A stretch of 64,000 nucleotides of DNA, from assembly GCF_036985595.1 (NCBI RefSeq), contig NZ_BTPU01000061.1:13959-77958 (forward strand), in the 5' to 3' direction. The notes under the pieces were generated by a model. The model did not search any database. It saw nothing but the letters and a program-made list of their open reading frames with translations, and had not been told where the DNA came from. This document shows, in pieces, positions 44,393-54,598 of the stretch; the first letter of the stretch is position 1; each line of letters opens with the position of its first letter. The position numbers and the translations under genes are program-made. The stretch comes from Vallitalea maricola (GTDB lineage Bacteria > Bacillota > Clostridia > Lachnospirales > Vallitaleaceae).

Positions 44393-45280
44393 TTACACCC
44401 CATAATAAGTATTGACCTGATCCCTTAAACTTTCAAAAAAATCAGCAATACTATTAGGTTTCAATTCCTTTTTTATCTCTTGTTCATTTCTAAAATTTTC
44501 GCCTTCTAACAATGCTACGCTAAACCCCTTGTTGATTCTGTCTTTTAAATCTGTAGTAATTAATAGTTTGTCCTCTTTTACCCTGACTACATTTTCAAAA
44601 TAATGAGTTTTTCTGTTAGTTAGACCACCTACTATAAATAGTGGCTCAGCATTGTCTAAATTTCCTTTTACTACTAGATTAAGGTTTTCTACTGCTCCTA
44701 ATATGCTAATAACTCTATCTGCTTTTTCCTTGCCATAAGCTTCTGGTGTTTTAAAATTCTCGTCTTTGCCTATCATGTCAAGGTCTATAGTTATACTATA
44801 TATTTTTTTAGTTTTATCATACTCATATTGGTATGGCATAAGTCCACATTTCCCAGATTCTGCTTGTAAATTTATTTTATTGTTTTTAGCAAAGTTTGAA
44901 GCAAGATATAAATTATTATGAAATCTAGTTTCATTAACAAAATCATCACATGCTACCGCATCAGTCAAATAAAATGAACTTTTTCTAATATAAGTATTTC
45001 CAGTTGTATTCATATACCCCCCCTCTAATGCTCTACAATTAGTAACATTAAGTTCCTCTGAAACAACCTTTTGATTTACTTTTTTATCTACCACTGTTTG
45101 AAGATCATCATACATACCACTTTGTACCATTATTGCATTTTTAAGACTCTCCCTACTCCTTGTCGCATAACTCTTGCCATTTCTAAAAACTTTTTGAACA
45201 CTTGATATATTTCCCAACCCTTCTCCATAATTAGATGTAATATTTGCTACAATTGTTAGTGTTAATGCTTTTTTATTCAT
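44393..45280 (-). CDS. cas7: Cas7 (Cst2/DevR family backbone subunit)
   Basis: Polymerises along the crRNA spacer. The family signature LTIVANITSNYGEGLGNISSVQKVF then SYATRSRESLKNAIMVQSG is clear at the start, with LFIVGGLTNRKTHYFENVV in the C-terminal part. ATG 45280 has GGAGGG seven bases upstream and overlaps the cas8 stop by 8 bp, so translation is coupled. About 295 aa. Confidence 0.95.
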   Translation of the reverse strand: MNKKALTLTIVANITSNYGEGLGNISSVQKVFRNGKSYATRSRESLKNAIMVQSGMYDDLQTVVDKKVNQKVVSEELNVTNCRALEGGYMNTTGNTYIRKSSFYLTDAVACDDFVNETRFHNNLYLASNFAKNNKINLQAESGKCGLMPYQYEYDKTKKIYSITIDLDMIGKDENFKTPEAYGKEKADRVISILGAVENLNLVVKGNLDNAEPLFIVGGLTNRKTHYFENVVRVKEDKLLITTDLKDRINKGFSVALLEGENFRNEQEIKKELKPNSIADFFESLRDQVNTYYGV

Positions 45281-46619
45281 CTTTTTTCCCTCCATTATCC
45301 TGTATAGATTCATTGTTAAGCGCATTAATGAATGTATACGCAATATTTTTATTATCATCAAAGTCCCCGAATAAGTCATATGCAAAGTCAAAAACTACTC
45401 CTGAATAGGAAGATAATTGTAATAGTATTTCGCAAAACCTTTCATAATCCTTAAAGGTAATTGCACTTATCAATTTTTGCTTATAACTATTTACTTTATT
45501 CTCTGGCATTATTTTTATCACTCTTTTAGCACTTGCATAAGCAGATTTCATTTGCTTGTCCATTTTATCCCCTCCATAAATTAATGTGTTAATATTAATA
45601 AGTGTTTTGATATTATATGAATAATTCATCTTTGATTTTAGTAGTATTTCTATTAAATCATCAATTTTTATACCATTTAATATATTAGTTGTTATTTTCT
45701 TTTCAAAATCTATATAGTAATTATCATTAACTTTATATTTCATTTTTATAGCTTTATAATTATTTATAGTATTAAATATTTTAATAGCATCTTTTCTGAT
45801 ATATAATGTTTCAAAATATTCATCACTTCTGTTTTTAATAATTACTTCAACATCAAAATCTATAAAATCAACAGAATTTTTGAGCTCGTCAAATAATGTA
45901 CTTCTAGGATTATCACTATAACTAATTTTATTATTTGTGTTTAAAAGTTGTTTTATCGAATAATTATTATTTATAAAAAATGCTTCATATGACTTTGAAA
46001 ATGCAAATGGAATAAAATCGAACTCTTTCTCATCCTCATGTTTGTATGTTTTAAAATCCCAATTATACGAAATTGATTTACTCTTTTTTCCTATATCTAT
46101 ATTATAATTTTGTAATCTACAAATGCTACCAGATTCATTAAATAAACTCTTTGTGTTTGCAAAATTAGCGTATAAACTTTTACCAGTTCTGTATGTTTCT
46201 TTTATCAATAATAGTCTATTTTCTCTAATATATTGTAATATAACATTTCCATTCTCACCTGAAAATTTAATATCTCCAAAAACTTTTTTCATAATTGCAT
46301 TCGCTTTTAATTTATCATTTACTGCTTTTATTTGTTCATCAGTAAATTCATTACTATTCAAAATTTCTTCAACCAACTTATGGTGCATAGCATTTTCAAA
46401 GTAGTATTCAACAAATAGTAGATATCTTTCTTCTGTAATATGCTTAGCATTGTATAATATTGCATCATGATCAATTTCATATAAATTAGATCCTACATCC
46501 CATCCTTTACCTACAAGATAATCAAAATATTTTATTAGCCCTACTATACTTGCACCATATCTCCAATCAGTTGCTTCAATTCTAGTGTCAAAATTTTCAT
46601 TTTCAATTCTACTTTTCAT
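45273..46619 (-). CDS. cas8: Cas8 large subunit (Cst1-like, type I-B), no CxxC motifs
   Basis: Largest Cascade subunit; recognises the PAM. Identification rests on position between cas6 and cas7, on size (448 aa) and on the N-terminus DWRYGASIVGLIKYFDYL, which resembles Cst1 proteins (D-W-x-x-x-x-G-I-V-G). Cst1 is usually defined by two CxxC zinc motifs; this protein has only isolated cysteines, so the zinc site is lost. Rapidly evolving family, so the subfamily call is tentative. Confidence 0.85.
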   Translation of the reverse strand: MKSRIENENFDTRIEATDWRYGASIVGLIKYFDYLVGKGWDVGSNLYEIDHDAILYNAKHITEERYLLFVEYYFENAMHHKLVEEILNSNEFTDEQIKAVNDKLKANAIMKKVFGDIKFSGENGNVILQYIRENRLLLIKETYRTGKSLYANFANTKSLFNESGSICRLQNYNIDIGKKSKSISYNWDFKTYKHEDEKEFDFIPFAFSKSYEAFFINNNYSIKQLLNTNNKISYSDNPRSTLFDELKNSVDFIDFDVEVIIKNRSDEYFETLYIRKDAIKIFNTINNYKAIKMKYKVNDNYYIDFEKKITTNILNGIKIDDLIEILLKSKMNYSYNIKTLININTLIYGGDKMDKQMKSAYASAKRVIKIMPENKVNSYKQKLISAITFKDYERFCEILLQLSSYSGVVFDFAYDLFGDFDDNKNIAYTFINALNNESIQDNGGKKDE

Positions 46620-46629
46620 ATAATCTCCT

Positions 46630-47352
46630 TCATATTATTTCAAATAAACCAAATCCACTTGATTTACGGCTTGCAATTCCATTCTTGTATAAATACTTAA
46701 GTAATTCTATATTACCTGTCAAATGAAACACACCCACTGTGACTTCAATAAATTGAGAATGATGCCTTACTACAGTTTTTTTACCTCTTATAGGCACCAT
46801 GGAAAATCCATCTAATATGGAAGTTGATAAGGTATTAGAATCATCAATTTGAAATTTTAATATTTTGTTAAGTACTTGATTAAAACCTTTTTTTTCATAA
46901 GAATAATATATATCTTTATTATTTTCCTTATTATGTTCTCTAACACACAATGGAGACATAAAAATAACTTCAATAGTATTTGTTGTAATTACTGATTCCT
47001 TTTCTATTAAAATATTTTTTATAACCATTCCATTTTCATTAGCCAAAGGGTAATATTTTCCCTTTTGCAACATTAGTGAATTAAAAAATATAATTCCTGT
47101 TCCTAAATCACCTGTGCTAAAAGTAATATGTATTTTTTTTGGGGGCACTAATATCTTCTCTTTATTAAATTTACTATTTGGTATGCCTACAGCAAATGTA
47201 AAAGGCTTTTCTTTTCCTATTTCATAATAAGTAGTGAAATATTTACCATTCTCATATTTCGTTAAGCTATGTTTAAATAGGCTAAGAACTGCTGGGCGGT
47301 AATCTAATGGTAAGTAATTCTTTTTTAATTGTAATTCTACTTTAAATCTCAT
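46630..47352 (-). CDS. cas6: Cas6 pre-crRNA endoribonuclease
   Basis: Cuts the repeat RNA to make crRNAs. Two ferredoxin-like folds in 240 aa, with the C-terminal Gly-rich RNA loop NGIASRKSSGFGLFEII and an N-terminal His region (LSLFKHSLTKYENGKYFT). First gene of the cas operon; GAGAGGAG precedes the ATG. The ~115-bp gap upstream should hold the operon promoter, which I could not pin down. Confidence 0.93.
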   Translation of the reverse strand: MRFKVELQLKKNYLPLDYRPAVLSLFKHSLTKYENGKYFTTYYEIGKEKPFTFAVGIPNSKFNKEKILVPPKKIHITFSTGDLGTGIIFFNSLMLQKGKYYPLANENGMVIKNILIEKESVITTNTIEVIFMSPLCVREHNKENNKDIYYSYEKKGFNQVLNKILKFQIDDSNTLSTSILDGFSMVPIRGKKTVVRHHSQFIEVTVGVFHLTGNIELLKYLYKNGIASRKSSGFGLFEII

Positions 47353-47469
47353 CTTTTCTCCTCTCTAATAAAACTATTAACTTTTTAGGCTTTAATTTGT
47401 AATAATTATTTGAATATCAGTTTCTATTAAATTAATCATATCAAAAAATTTATTTCTTTTCTACATTCT

Positions 47470-50400
47470 TTACTTCAAGCTTATTGTATTCTCACACTTT
47501 GGGAATCTAGAACAACCATAAAATGGACCATTCGAACCATTTCTCCTTACTAAAAAATCATGACATACATCACATCTTATTGGATTTTTAATAATTTCAG
47601 TATAATTATTGGTATATTGGCACATAGGATAATTTGTACAACCTACAAATTTATTATCGCCCTCTCTAATTACTAATTTACCACTATCACATTTAAGACA
47701 TGTAGGATTATCTTCTATATTATTATTTACATTATTATATTGCATGGCTATTTTTTGCTTAGTCATTAGCTCCTTAATAAAAACAGATGGATTTCTTTCA
47801 GGAGTAATAATATATGTAGTGTCTTTTGTTCTAGTTATAGCAACGTAAAATAGTCTTCTTTCTTCTGCATATAAGTACTCTTCAGCATCTGTTAATACAT
47901 AAGATAATACATAATCATCAGTCATTTGATTTGGGAATCCAGTAATTCTATTCTTAGCATTAATAATTATAACGTTTTTTGCTTCAAGTCCTTTAGAACG
48001 ATGAGCTGTGATAAATGTTAATTTAACATTTGGGTACATATTGCATGAGACTTCTTTTAATTTTCCTCCTCTGGTCGTTTGGACTGTAAATTCATCCGTA
48101 TCTTTTAAATCATCTATATCAAAATTATTTCGTCCTATAAGCATAATCTCAGTATTATAACCGCATCTACTAACAATATCTTGAATTGCTTTAAGAGCTG
48201 CTATTGATGGTTTACGTATCCATATATCTTTAATGGATTTGGATTATGTTGATCTGATTTTAGGTCTTTTGTAAATTGTGAAGAATTATTCATTATAAAG
48301 TTACCTGCTATGTTAATTAGTTCTTGTGAGTTTCTATATGTCTTTTCAATTTTCATCATTTCATAATATCCAAAGAATTTATCAAATTCTTTAAAAAGAT
48401 TTATTTCACTACCTGCAAATCTATATATAGACTGCCAATCATCACCAACACATAATACCTTAGCTGATACTTTATCTCTAATTTTTTTTATTAACTTATA
48501 CCTACTTACTGATATATCCTGATATTTGTAATTAAGCATCCACTTCCCTGCACGTACATATTCTGTTGATTTATTAATCATATCATCAAAGTCTATTTTT
48601 TTAATGGATGTTAAGTAATTTTCATAATAGGTGAATAGACGTTCAGCAATATCCATAAAAAGTATTGTTCTTTGTTTTAAAATACGATTATTATTATTTA
48701 AAGCATTGGTTTTATATTGATTAAATTTTTCTAGCTTGTATCCATTAGATTTAAATAACTTAACAAATGTTTTAAATAGTTTTATAAGTTCTTTAAAATA
48801 TCTATCTTCTTTTTGGTTATAGAGGCAACTAAAAACCTTATAATAGTCTATTGGTATTAAGCTAACCCCTTCATTCACAAGAATTTCTTTAAGTTTTAGC
48901 AATATTCCTTTTTGATTGTAATATGAATATGTTTCAATTAATTTAGTTCCTTTTTCTATATGTAATCTTCGCTTCCAAATCATACCCTCAAGATACCTTT
49001 GTTCTTCGATACTATTTAACCAAGGAGCTTTACCTTCTTTATTAATACCAAAATGTTCTAGATATATATCATAATCAGTCAAATAAAAATCTGGTTTATA
49101 CTGTCTATGGTATTGATCTGCTGTATCATATTCATATAATTTTTCATATTCGTAATTGATACCATTCAAATATAAAAAATTAGCTATCATTAATTCTTCA
49201 AAACTCTTTACCTGCTCTCCTTGGATTGTCATTTTATCTTCTCTAAGTTCTTTTACTTTATTTTTAACATAAGTATCCTTACTCATTTTACCTTTTAAAG
49301 TTGTAAAATCTACCGATTTACAATATTCATAGTAATCGCCTATAGTTTCAAATTCATTAACTTCTTTAGGTACATTTATGTACAAACCATAGAACTCGAT
49401 TATTTTGTTAACATATTCTCTGCTTTTATATATCTCTTCTTTAAAAAACTTGTTAAAAGGGTTCCCATCTATAAATTCGTCAAATATGATAGGTGGTTTC
49501 TTTTCAACCTCTCTAATTATTTTTACTCCCAATGCATGAAATGTTAGGGATTGTACATCAACATTTAATTTTTTAACTATACGTTCCTTCATTTCATCTG
49601 CTGCCTTACGGGTATAGGATATCAAAAGTATGTTATTAGGTTCAATTCCTTTACGATCAACGAGGTATTTAACTTTTCCAGATATAGTTAATGTTTTACC
49701 TGATCCTGCTCCTGCAACTACAAGATTACTTTTTTCATCTACTACTATAGCTTGTCTTTGCTGAGAGTCTAGTGAATTTCCCATCTATATTATTAAATAA
49801 GTCTTTATTTTCTACTAACTGTTTCTTTACGTATTCTTTGTTCCATTCTTTAACATATTTTTCAAGATTGGTATATACATTCTTGAATGAGTTAATTGTT
49901 GATTGTTTACGAATAAAATATGAACTTAATTTATGATGTTCCATATAATAGAATTCTTTATTAAATTCTTCTTTTATATTAAGGAAGTCATGGATAATAT
50001 AATCCTGCTTAGCTTCATATACTTTTTTCATAAATATTTCAATGTCATTATAGTTTGAAAGAAACTCTTTCCATTCATTAAATTTCTCATCTATATTAAT
50101 ATATAATACATGAAATTCATTAAAGATATCCAACCTATCAGGATTTCCACTTATTACGAATTGATATAACATGTCAAACTGCTTTTTCAATCTATCTCTA
50201 GTTTCAATGGTGCATGTTTATGGTTTAGTTGTGAAATGGTCTGTAGAAATTCATGAGCTTTATTTTCATATTCCTTTAATTGATTAAATAGTATCTCATA
50301 TATATTATCTAATTCATTATAACAACGAATGAAGGATTCTTTATATTGTTCAAAATCTAATTGTATTGAGCTAAGTTTATTATCTAAAATATATTTAGGT

Positions 50401-50610
50401 ATGTATTTAAATAGAAATGAACAGTCTTGAATATCTTTATTACTATAAAATGTATATGTTGATTTATATTTATTCTTTAAAGATAATATACTATCGTTTT
50501 CTATATAAATTCTTGATTAATTTATGATAGTCATTATTAAATTCATTGGTTAATTCAATTTGCTTTCTAAATTTGCGTTTTATTGGTATTAATAAAATAT
50601 CTCCTATCAC
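47470..50610 (-). pseudogene. Decayed UvrD/Rep-family helicase with zinc-finger tail
   Basis: A reading frame of about 1,045 codons starts at GTG 50610 behind GGGAGAG and is broken by at least four frameshifts (about 50495, 50190, 49775 and 48230). Recognisable parts in order are a helical N-terminus; Walker A NLVVAGAGSGKTLTISGK; an embedded PD-(D/E)XK-like stretch YKPDFYLTDYDIYLEHFG; VCVGDDWQSIYRFAG; FITAHRSKGLEAKNVIII; the C-terminal RRLFYVAITRTKD; and two topoisomerase-type zinc ribbons (CLKCDSGK...C, CDVCHDFL...C). Related to helicase IV/YjcD-type proteins. Either a dead gene or, less likely, sequencing errors. Confidence 0.85.
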
Positions 50611-50928
50611 TATGTTATACTCTCCCTGTAGATAATTACTGATTATTATTGCTAAATTACAAAATATAATAACGTTATAATATTTGTATACACTATTAAT
50701 TTATGAACATAATATTTTGATTTATATTATATACCTATTATTTATTATTTTCAATAAATTAGTATATATTCCAACATTATATATTATTTTCTGTAGGCTA
50801 ATACGCATATATAATTAAAAACATATTACAATAGGTATTGGCTATTGTAATATGTTTTTATTTTCCCTTGGCTCTATAGAATAAATTCAATGTAAAAATA
50901 TTATAATAGCTAATGTCAAAAAAACTGG

Positions 50929-51108
50929 TTATTTTTTATGCTTACTAATAATATTTAATAAATCTTTTCCTTCTAGATTATCATAACTATTAGCTTTTAT
51001 AAAACTACTTATTACTGTTTCTGCTAATTTAAAATTTTCCTTAATTATATTTATAAGACATTCAAATTCAGTTGCATCAACAATTAAAATATCTTGTAAA
51101 TCTCTAAT
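50929..51108 (-). pseudogene. Remnant reading frame in a decayed region
   Basis: About 59 open codons without a start codon (contains DATEFECLINIIKENFKL), ending in TAA at 50929. The rest of 50611-51390 shows no usable gene on either strand and looks like degraded coding DNA. Confidence 0.3.
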
Positions 51109-51372
51109 CTATTTATTTCTTTTAAATATATCTCTTTTATAAAATTTTTTATAAAAGTATCTTATAGTATAAAACTAGACATACAACTTTTTCCTTTAGT
51201 TTTGGATTTTCTTTTAAAGAATGTATATATAATATTACTTGCTTTTATTGTATTTTATTTATAATTATTCGAACTTAATATGTCAATTACATTGGAGTTT
51301 TTATTGTTTAAATACTACAAATTGAAATAACCTAAATAATAACTTATCACTTAGGAAACGGATTAACTATCT

Positions 51373-51428
51373 AAAAAAATCCTGTAACTAGTCAAGAACT
51401 GGGGTCATGAGCACCCGCAGCTCTTGCA
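51373..51428 (-). terminator. Terminator of TIR/deoxyribosyltransferase-like gene
   Basis: Minus strand CAAGAGCTGCGGGT pairs (two mismatches) with ACCCCAGTTCTTG around GCTCATG, followed after ~12 bases by seven T. It is located just after the stop at 51444. Confidence 0.55.
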
Positions 51429-51443
51429 ATTCTCCAGAAGAAC

Positions 51444-52340
51444 CTAAATATATGGCATAATAAACTCTACTTTACCATTTAATTCTTGATTAAGTTTTTT
51501 AATAAAGATTCTTAACTGTGCTTTAAACTCACACTCTAAAAACTTATTAAACTTAATGAAACATACATGTGCCTTTGTTTGTAATAGTACTTCAACATCC
51601 ACATAAATATTATTAAACATACCAATCAATATATTTGTAACACTTTGTTCTATTAGGTCTTTGATAACTAATATATTTGTATCATCTATAATTTTAAATT
51701 CTATTCCAAAGCTACTTAGTTTTGTGCTCTCGGGTATTATAGCAGGTGGATTAATCGTTCTATTTGATAGTTGATCTAATTTGTCGATTATGTATTCCCA
51801 AGGTTCTTTAGACTTAACATTTTCTTCTTGTAACAATTTCATTCTTCCAACTCCACGAGTTATGGGATTGTCTACTTCTTGCGGTACATTGAGTAAGAAG
51901 TCATTCAAGATATGTTTCAATTCCTGTACACCAAACATATCATTCTTATAAAATATCGTACGTTGTTCAGTAACATCAAATGGTAATGATGTCCCCTCTT
52001 CACATATTAGTATTGCAGGTTTCAAAATGGCATCTCTAACAGCTAACTCATACATAACATTGGGGTTAAGTGTAGTTAAATTTACAATAACCATATCTGC
52101 TGCAATTATACTTTCTATTATTTGATTATTTATAGACCCCGATTTTGAAATTCTATGAGCAACTTTAATTTCTGTTTCATCATACCCATTTTCTATTAAT
52201 GCAGGTATGATAACTGAATCAATGACACCTTCAGCAGCACGTCTAATATCCGAGTTCTCCTTACCAATTGGTGTAACTATAAAACAACTTTTTCCTTTAC
52301 TTGGAATATCTTCATTTATTGTATTAGTATTTTCATTCAT
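51444..52340 (-). CDS. TIR / nucleoside-deoxyribosyltransferase-like fold protein
   Basis: 298 residues. The first ~165 show the pattern of this superfamily: KSCFIVTPIG, then VAHRISKSGSINNQIIESIIAADMVIVNLTTLNPNVMYELAVRDA (readable in parts), where the Glu of NPNVMYEL corresponds to the catalytic Glu of NAD- or nucleoside-cleaving members. Then PFDVTEQRTIFYK. The last ~130 residues are unassigned. Such proteins occur in defence islands as NAD-consuming effectors or signal sensors; the role here is inference. The start is ATG 52340 after GAGGAGGATGAGGAT. Two palindromes upstream suggest controlled expression. Confidence 0.65.
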   Translation of the reverse strand: MNENTNTINEDIPSKGKSCFIVTPIGKENSDIRRAAEGVIDSVIIPALIENGYDETEIKVAHRISKSGSINNQIIESIIAADMVIVNLTTLNPNVMYELAVRDAILKPAILICEEGTSLPFDVTEQRTIFYKNDMFGVQELKHILNDFLLNVPQEVDNPITRGVGRMKLLQEENVKSKEPWEYIIDKLDQLSNRTINPPAIIPESTKLSSFGIEFKIIDDTNILVIKDLIEQSVTNILIGMFNNIYVDVEVLLQTKAHVCFIKFNKFLECEFKAQLRIFIKKLNQELNGKVEFIMPYI

Positions 52341-52418
52341 ATCCTCATCCTCCTCAAAACCAATTGTACATCCAAAATAATATAAAATCAATATATGTTA
52401 TTGTTTATCCTGTCATTA

Positions 52419-52448
52419 AGTTTGACATATGTAATAAACTGTCAAACT
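52419..52448. promoter_or_regulatory. Palindromic operator 1
   Basis: AGTTTGACA and TGTCAAACT are perfect 9-bp inverted arms separated by 12 bp, about 80-110 bp upstream of the TIR-like gene. Confidence 0.6.
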
Positions 52449-52494
52449 CATTTGATTCTATTCTTTCTAATATATACTTTGATTTTTGGAAGTC

Positions 52495-52525
52495 GAGTTT
52501 GACACACGTTATTTATGTCAAACTC
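52495..52525. promoter_or_regulatory. Palindromic operator 2
   Basis: GAGTTTGACA and TGTCAAACTC with an 11-bp centre; same half-site as operator 1, about 76 bp away. The rest of the 52341-52658 gap is empty. Confidence 0.65.
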
Positions 52526-52658
52526 AACAAGATTATCAATTTCATTTCCGTTTTTATGAATATTTAAGATGGGTATTCTAGATAAGATAATTATTCTCCA
52601 TTAGGCTATTTTTAGAATGTTTATGTATAACTATATTTGAATTATAAGAATCAGTATT

Positions 52659-53120
52659 TTATAGTCCTATATTTAGATAAGCTTCATTTTCATCTGTAGA
52701 TTGTTCATGATATATTATCTCTTCCATTTTTGATAATCCTCTTTTTCTTATTCTCTTACACTGACTTTCACTTAGATTTACATGATATTCTACCTGCATC
52801 CAAGTATGATGTTCTATATCTCTTAGTCTTATAATCTTTTCTTCTACTTCATCCAATATGCTCATAGCATCATTTAATTCCATTATTATGTTCTTATATT
52901 CCTTGATTCTATTTTCTTTTTGTATCCTTCTTAATGCTATTGTTTCTACTGGTGATTTTATATTATTGGTTGAGCCTGTTTTTATTGTGTCATAGTTGAT
53001 TCCATTTAAAGGACTTTCTTGTAAGTATTTTTCATCTATCTTAATTGTTTGTTCTATCAGGTGATAACTCTTAAGGTTGTTCACAATCTTCTTCATGTTC
53101 TCTGTCATAACTATCTTCAT
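52659..53120 (-). CDS. Phage-type sigma-like regulator (DUF1492/ArpU/RinA-like)
   Basis: 153 aa. The C-terminal half is a sigma region-4-like helix-turn-helix: LDEVEEKIIRLRDIEHHTWMQVEYHVNLSESQCKRIRKRGLSKM (readable in parts), typical of small late regulators of Firmicutes phages. The N-terminus is helical. AAGGAG precedes the ATG. Often the last gene of an early phage cluster, here followed to the right by small genes of the same strand. Confidence 0.7.
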   Translation of the reverse strand: MKIVMTENMKKIVNNLKSYHLIEQTIKIDEKYLQESPLNGINYDTIKTGSTNNIKSPVETIALRRIQKENRIKEYKNIIMELNDAMSILDEVEEKIIRLRDIEHHTWMQVEYHVNLSESQCKRIRKRGLSKMEEIIYHEQSTDENEAYLNIGL

Positions 53121-53142
53121 TTCAATTCACTCCTTACAGTAT

Positions 53143-53189
53143 TAAAAAAAGAAGTCCTTTAGAATATTATTTATTCTTCAAGGACTTCT
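53143..53189 (-). terminator. Terminator after Com-like gene
   Basis: Minus strand GAAGTCCTT...AAGGACTTC with a 19-nt loop, followed by seven T. It separates the small-gene run from the regulator at 52659-53120. Confidence 0.88.
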
Positions 53190-53196
53190 AGAGTCT

Positions 53197-53337
53197 CTAT
53201 TTACATATTGTTGTATAATGCTTACACTTCTTACACTTTATTGTTATTCTTCCTTTTATGATGTAACCCTTGGCTAGAGTTTTATTGCAACTCTCACACT
53301 TAATCACTTTTTCTTCATCTTTATCTTTTTGATTCAA
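53197..53337 (-). CDS. Com-like zinc-finger peptide
   Basis: 46 residues from TTG 53337. Four cysteines in two pairs (IKCESCNKTLAKG and IKCKKCKHY) form a zinc ribbon of the size and pattern of the phage Mu Com translational activator family. The family assignment is tentative. Confidence 0.5.
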   Translation of the reverse strand: MNQKDKDEEKVIKCESCNKTLAKGYIIKGRITIKCKKCKHYTTICK

Positions 53338-53418
53338 TTAAACCACTTCTCTCATTATCTGAAATCATATTGTTTTAGTTACTGAGTACTGTTTATGTAC
53401 ATTTCTATATTTGATTGT

Positions 53419-53853
53419 CTATAGATCAAAGTTCCAAATGCTTAATTGTCCTTTTGCAGGTATTGGATCAATTAATTCTATATCTTCTAATATCCATCCA
53501 TACCTTCCAAGTGTATAATCTCCGAAGTAAAATTCATAGCTTCCAACTGTATATATTTTATCACCCTCCAGTACTGCACCCCCTTCTTTGCTCTCTACTA
53601 CTTTTGCACAGTCAACCAGTTTAGCTTTTGCTATGATAACTCCTGTTGGTAGATTATTGGTATTATATCCATGCATATTGAGTACTCTCTTTGGTATATC
53701 CTCATAGCAGAAATCTCTATCAATCTTTTTACCTGCATGTATGTATATCTCACCACGATAATTAGTTTTCCATGAACGAGTTTCAATTTTCTTAGCTACT
53801 AATGCTATGAGTGTAGCCCATGGTTGAATTATAGTTAATGCTTTCCTTTCCAT
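53419..53853 (-). CDS. ASCH domain protein
   Basis: 144 aa. ALTIIQPWATLIALVAKKIETRSWKTNYRGEIYIHAGKK is the classic opening of ASCH/YhfF-type proteins (readable in parts), and the barrel continues with PTGVIIAKAKLVDC. ASCH domains bind RNA or, in some members, cleave N4-acetylcytidine. Common in phages. Intact, with a clear ribosome site. Confidence 0.82.
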   Translation of the reverse strand: MERKALTIIQPWATLIALVAKKIETRSWKTNYRGEIYIHAGKKIDRDFCYEDIPKRVLNMHGYNTNNLPTGVIIAKAKLVDCAKVVESKEGGAVLEGDKIYTVGSYEFYFGDYTLGRYGWILEDIELIDPIPAKGQLSIWNFDL

Positions 53854-53915
53854 TGTTTCCCCTCACTTTCTTAAGATTTATTTTATATAGATATGTACTA
53901 TCTTTTATTAATGGC

Positions 53916-54389
53916 TCAATAACTCTCAACACATATTAATCCTGATTGGTTTATTACTGATAGAATCTTTGCAAAGGTTGTCCATTTATCGCCTAACTTG
54001 AATTCTTGATTTAGGTCCTCTTCAATACAGAAACGCTCAATAAATTCTTCTCTTGTTTCAACTGGCTCTCCATATTCTTCAAATGCATCCAGTCCCCAGT
54101 TTTTTTCTGCAATATTTAATGCTTCCTCTTTGTCTTTAGCAGCGAACCACTCGGATACAGCATCTTCATTGAGTCTATATACTTTTAATAGGGTTCCATG
54201 TTCTATTAACTTCTCTCCAATTACTCTTGCATCTTTTAATGGTATACTTATTTTAGTTGAATTCTTATGATGATCTGTAACATGAATCATTATGTATCCT
54301 TCTTCATCAGTATTAACTGATATCTCTTCTCCACTTGCTCCTTGATAAATCTCCTGCATTAGTACTTTCTCATTTTTATTCTGATTCAT
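53916..54389 (-). CDS. Hypothetical phage-type protein
   Basis: 157 residues, acidic, no membrane segment. Contains VSEWFAAKDKEEALNIAEKNWG, an arrangement seen in phage-encoded small proteins of unknown role. AGGAGGG lies upstream, inside the end of the preceding small gene. Confidence 0.7.
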   Translation of the reverse strand: MNQNKNEKVLMQEIYQGASGEEISVNTDEEGYIMIHVTDHHKNSTKISIPLKDARVIGEKLIEHGTLLKVYRLNEDAVSEWFAAKDKEEALNIAEKNWGLDAFEEYGEPVETREEFIERFCIEEDLNQEFKLGDKWTTFAKILSVINQSGLICVESY

Positions 54390-54566
54390 TTATTTTACCC
54401 TCCTTAGTCTATTGATTCCTTTACCACATTTTACACATACTCTTATAGGCTTTTCTTCATTAAGGCTTACAAACTTACTATCCCTTGGTTTTTCAAATAA
54501 CCGGTAGTCATGTTTACAAAAGAGTTGTGATATCTTCCCTTTGATTGGTATTGTTATTGGTTCCAT
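54390..54566 (-). CDS. Small zinc-ribbon-like protein
   Basis: 58 residues: LFCKHDYRLFEKPRD and RVCVKCGKGINR supply three Cys and one His. It ends directly against the next start (54389), and its last codons contain that gene's ribosome site, so the two are coupled. Function unknown. Confidence 0.6.
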   Translation of the reverse strand: MEPITIPIKGKISQLFCKHDYRLFEKPRDSKFVSLNEEKPIRVCVKCGKGINRLRRVK

Positions 54567-54598
54567 TCTTCATCACCTTCTATGTTATTTAGATTTAT

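Noticed and set aside
50200..50520. Separate small genes upstream of the helicase
   Set aside because: The frames continue one another across frameshifts and start at a single good GTG, so they belong to one broken gene.
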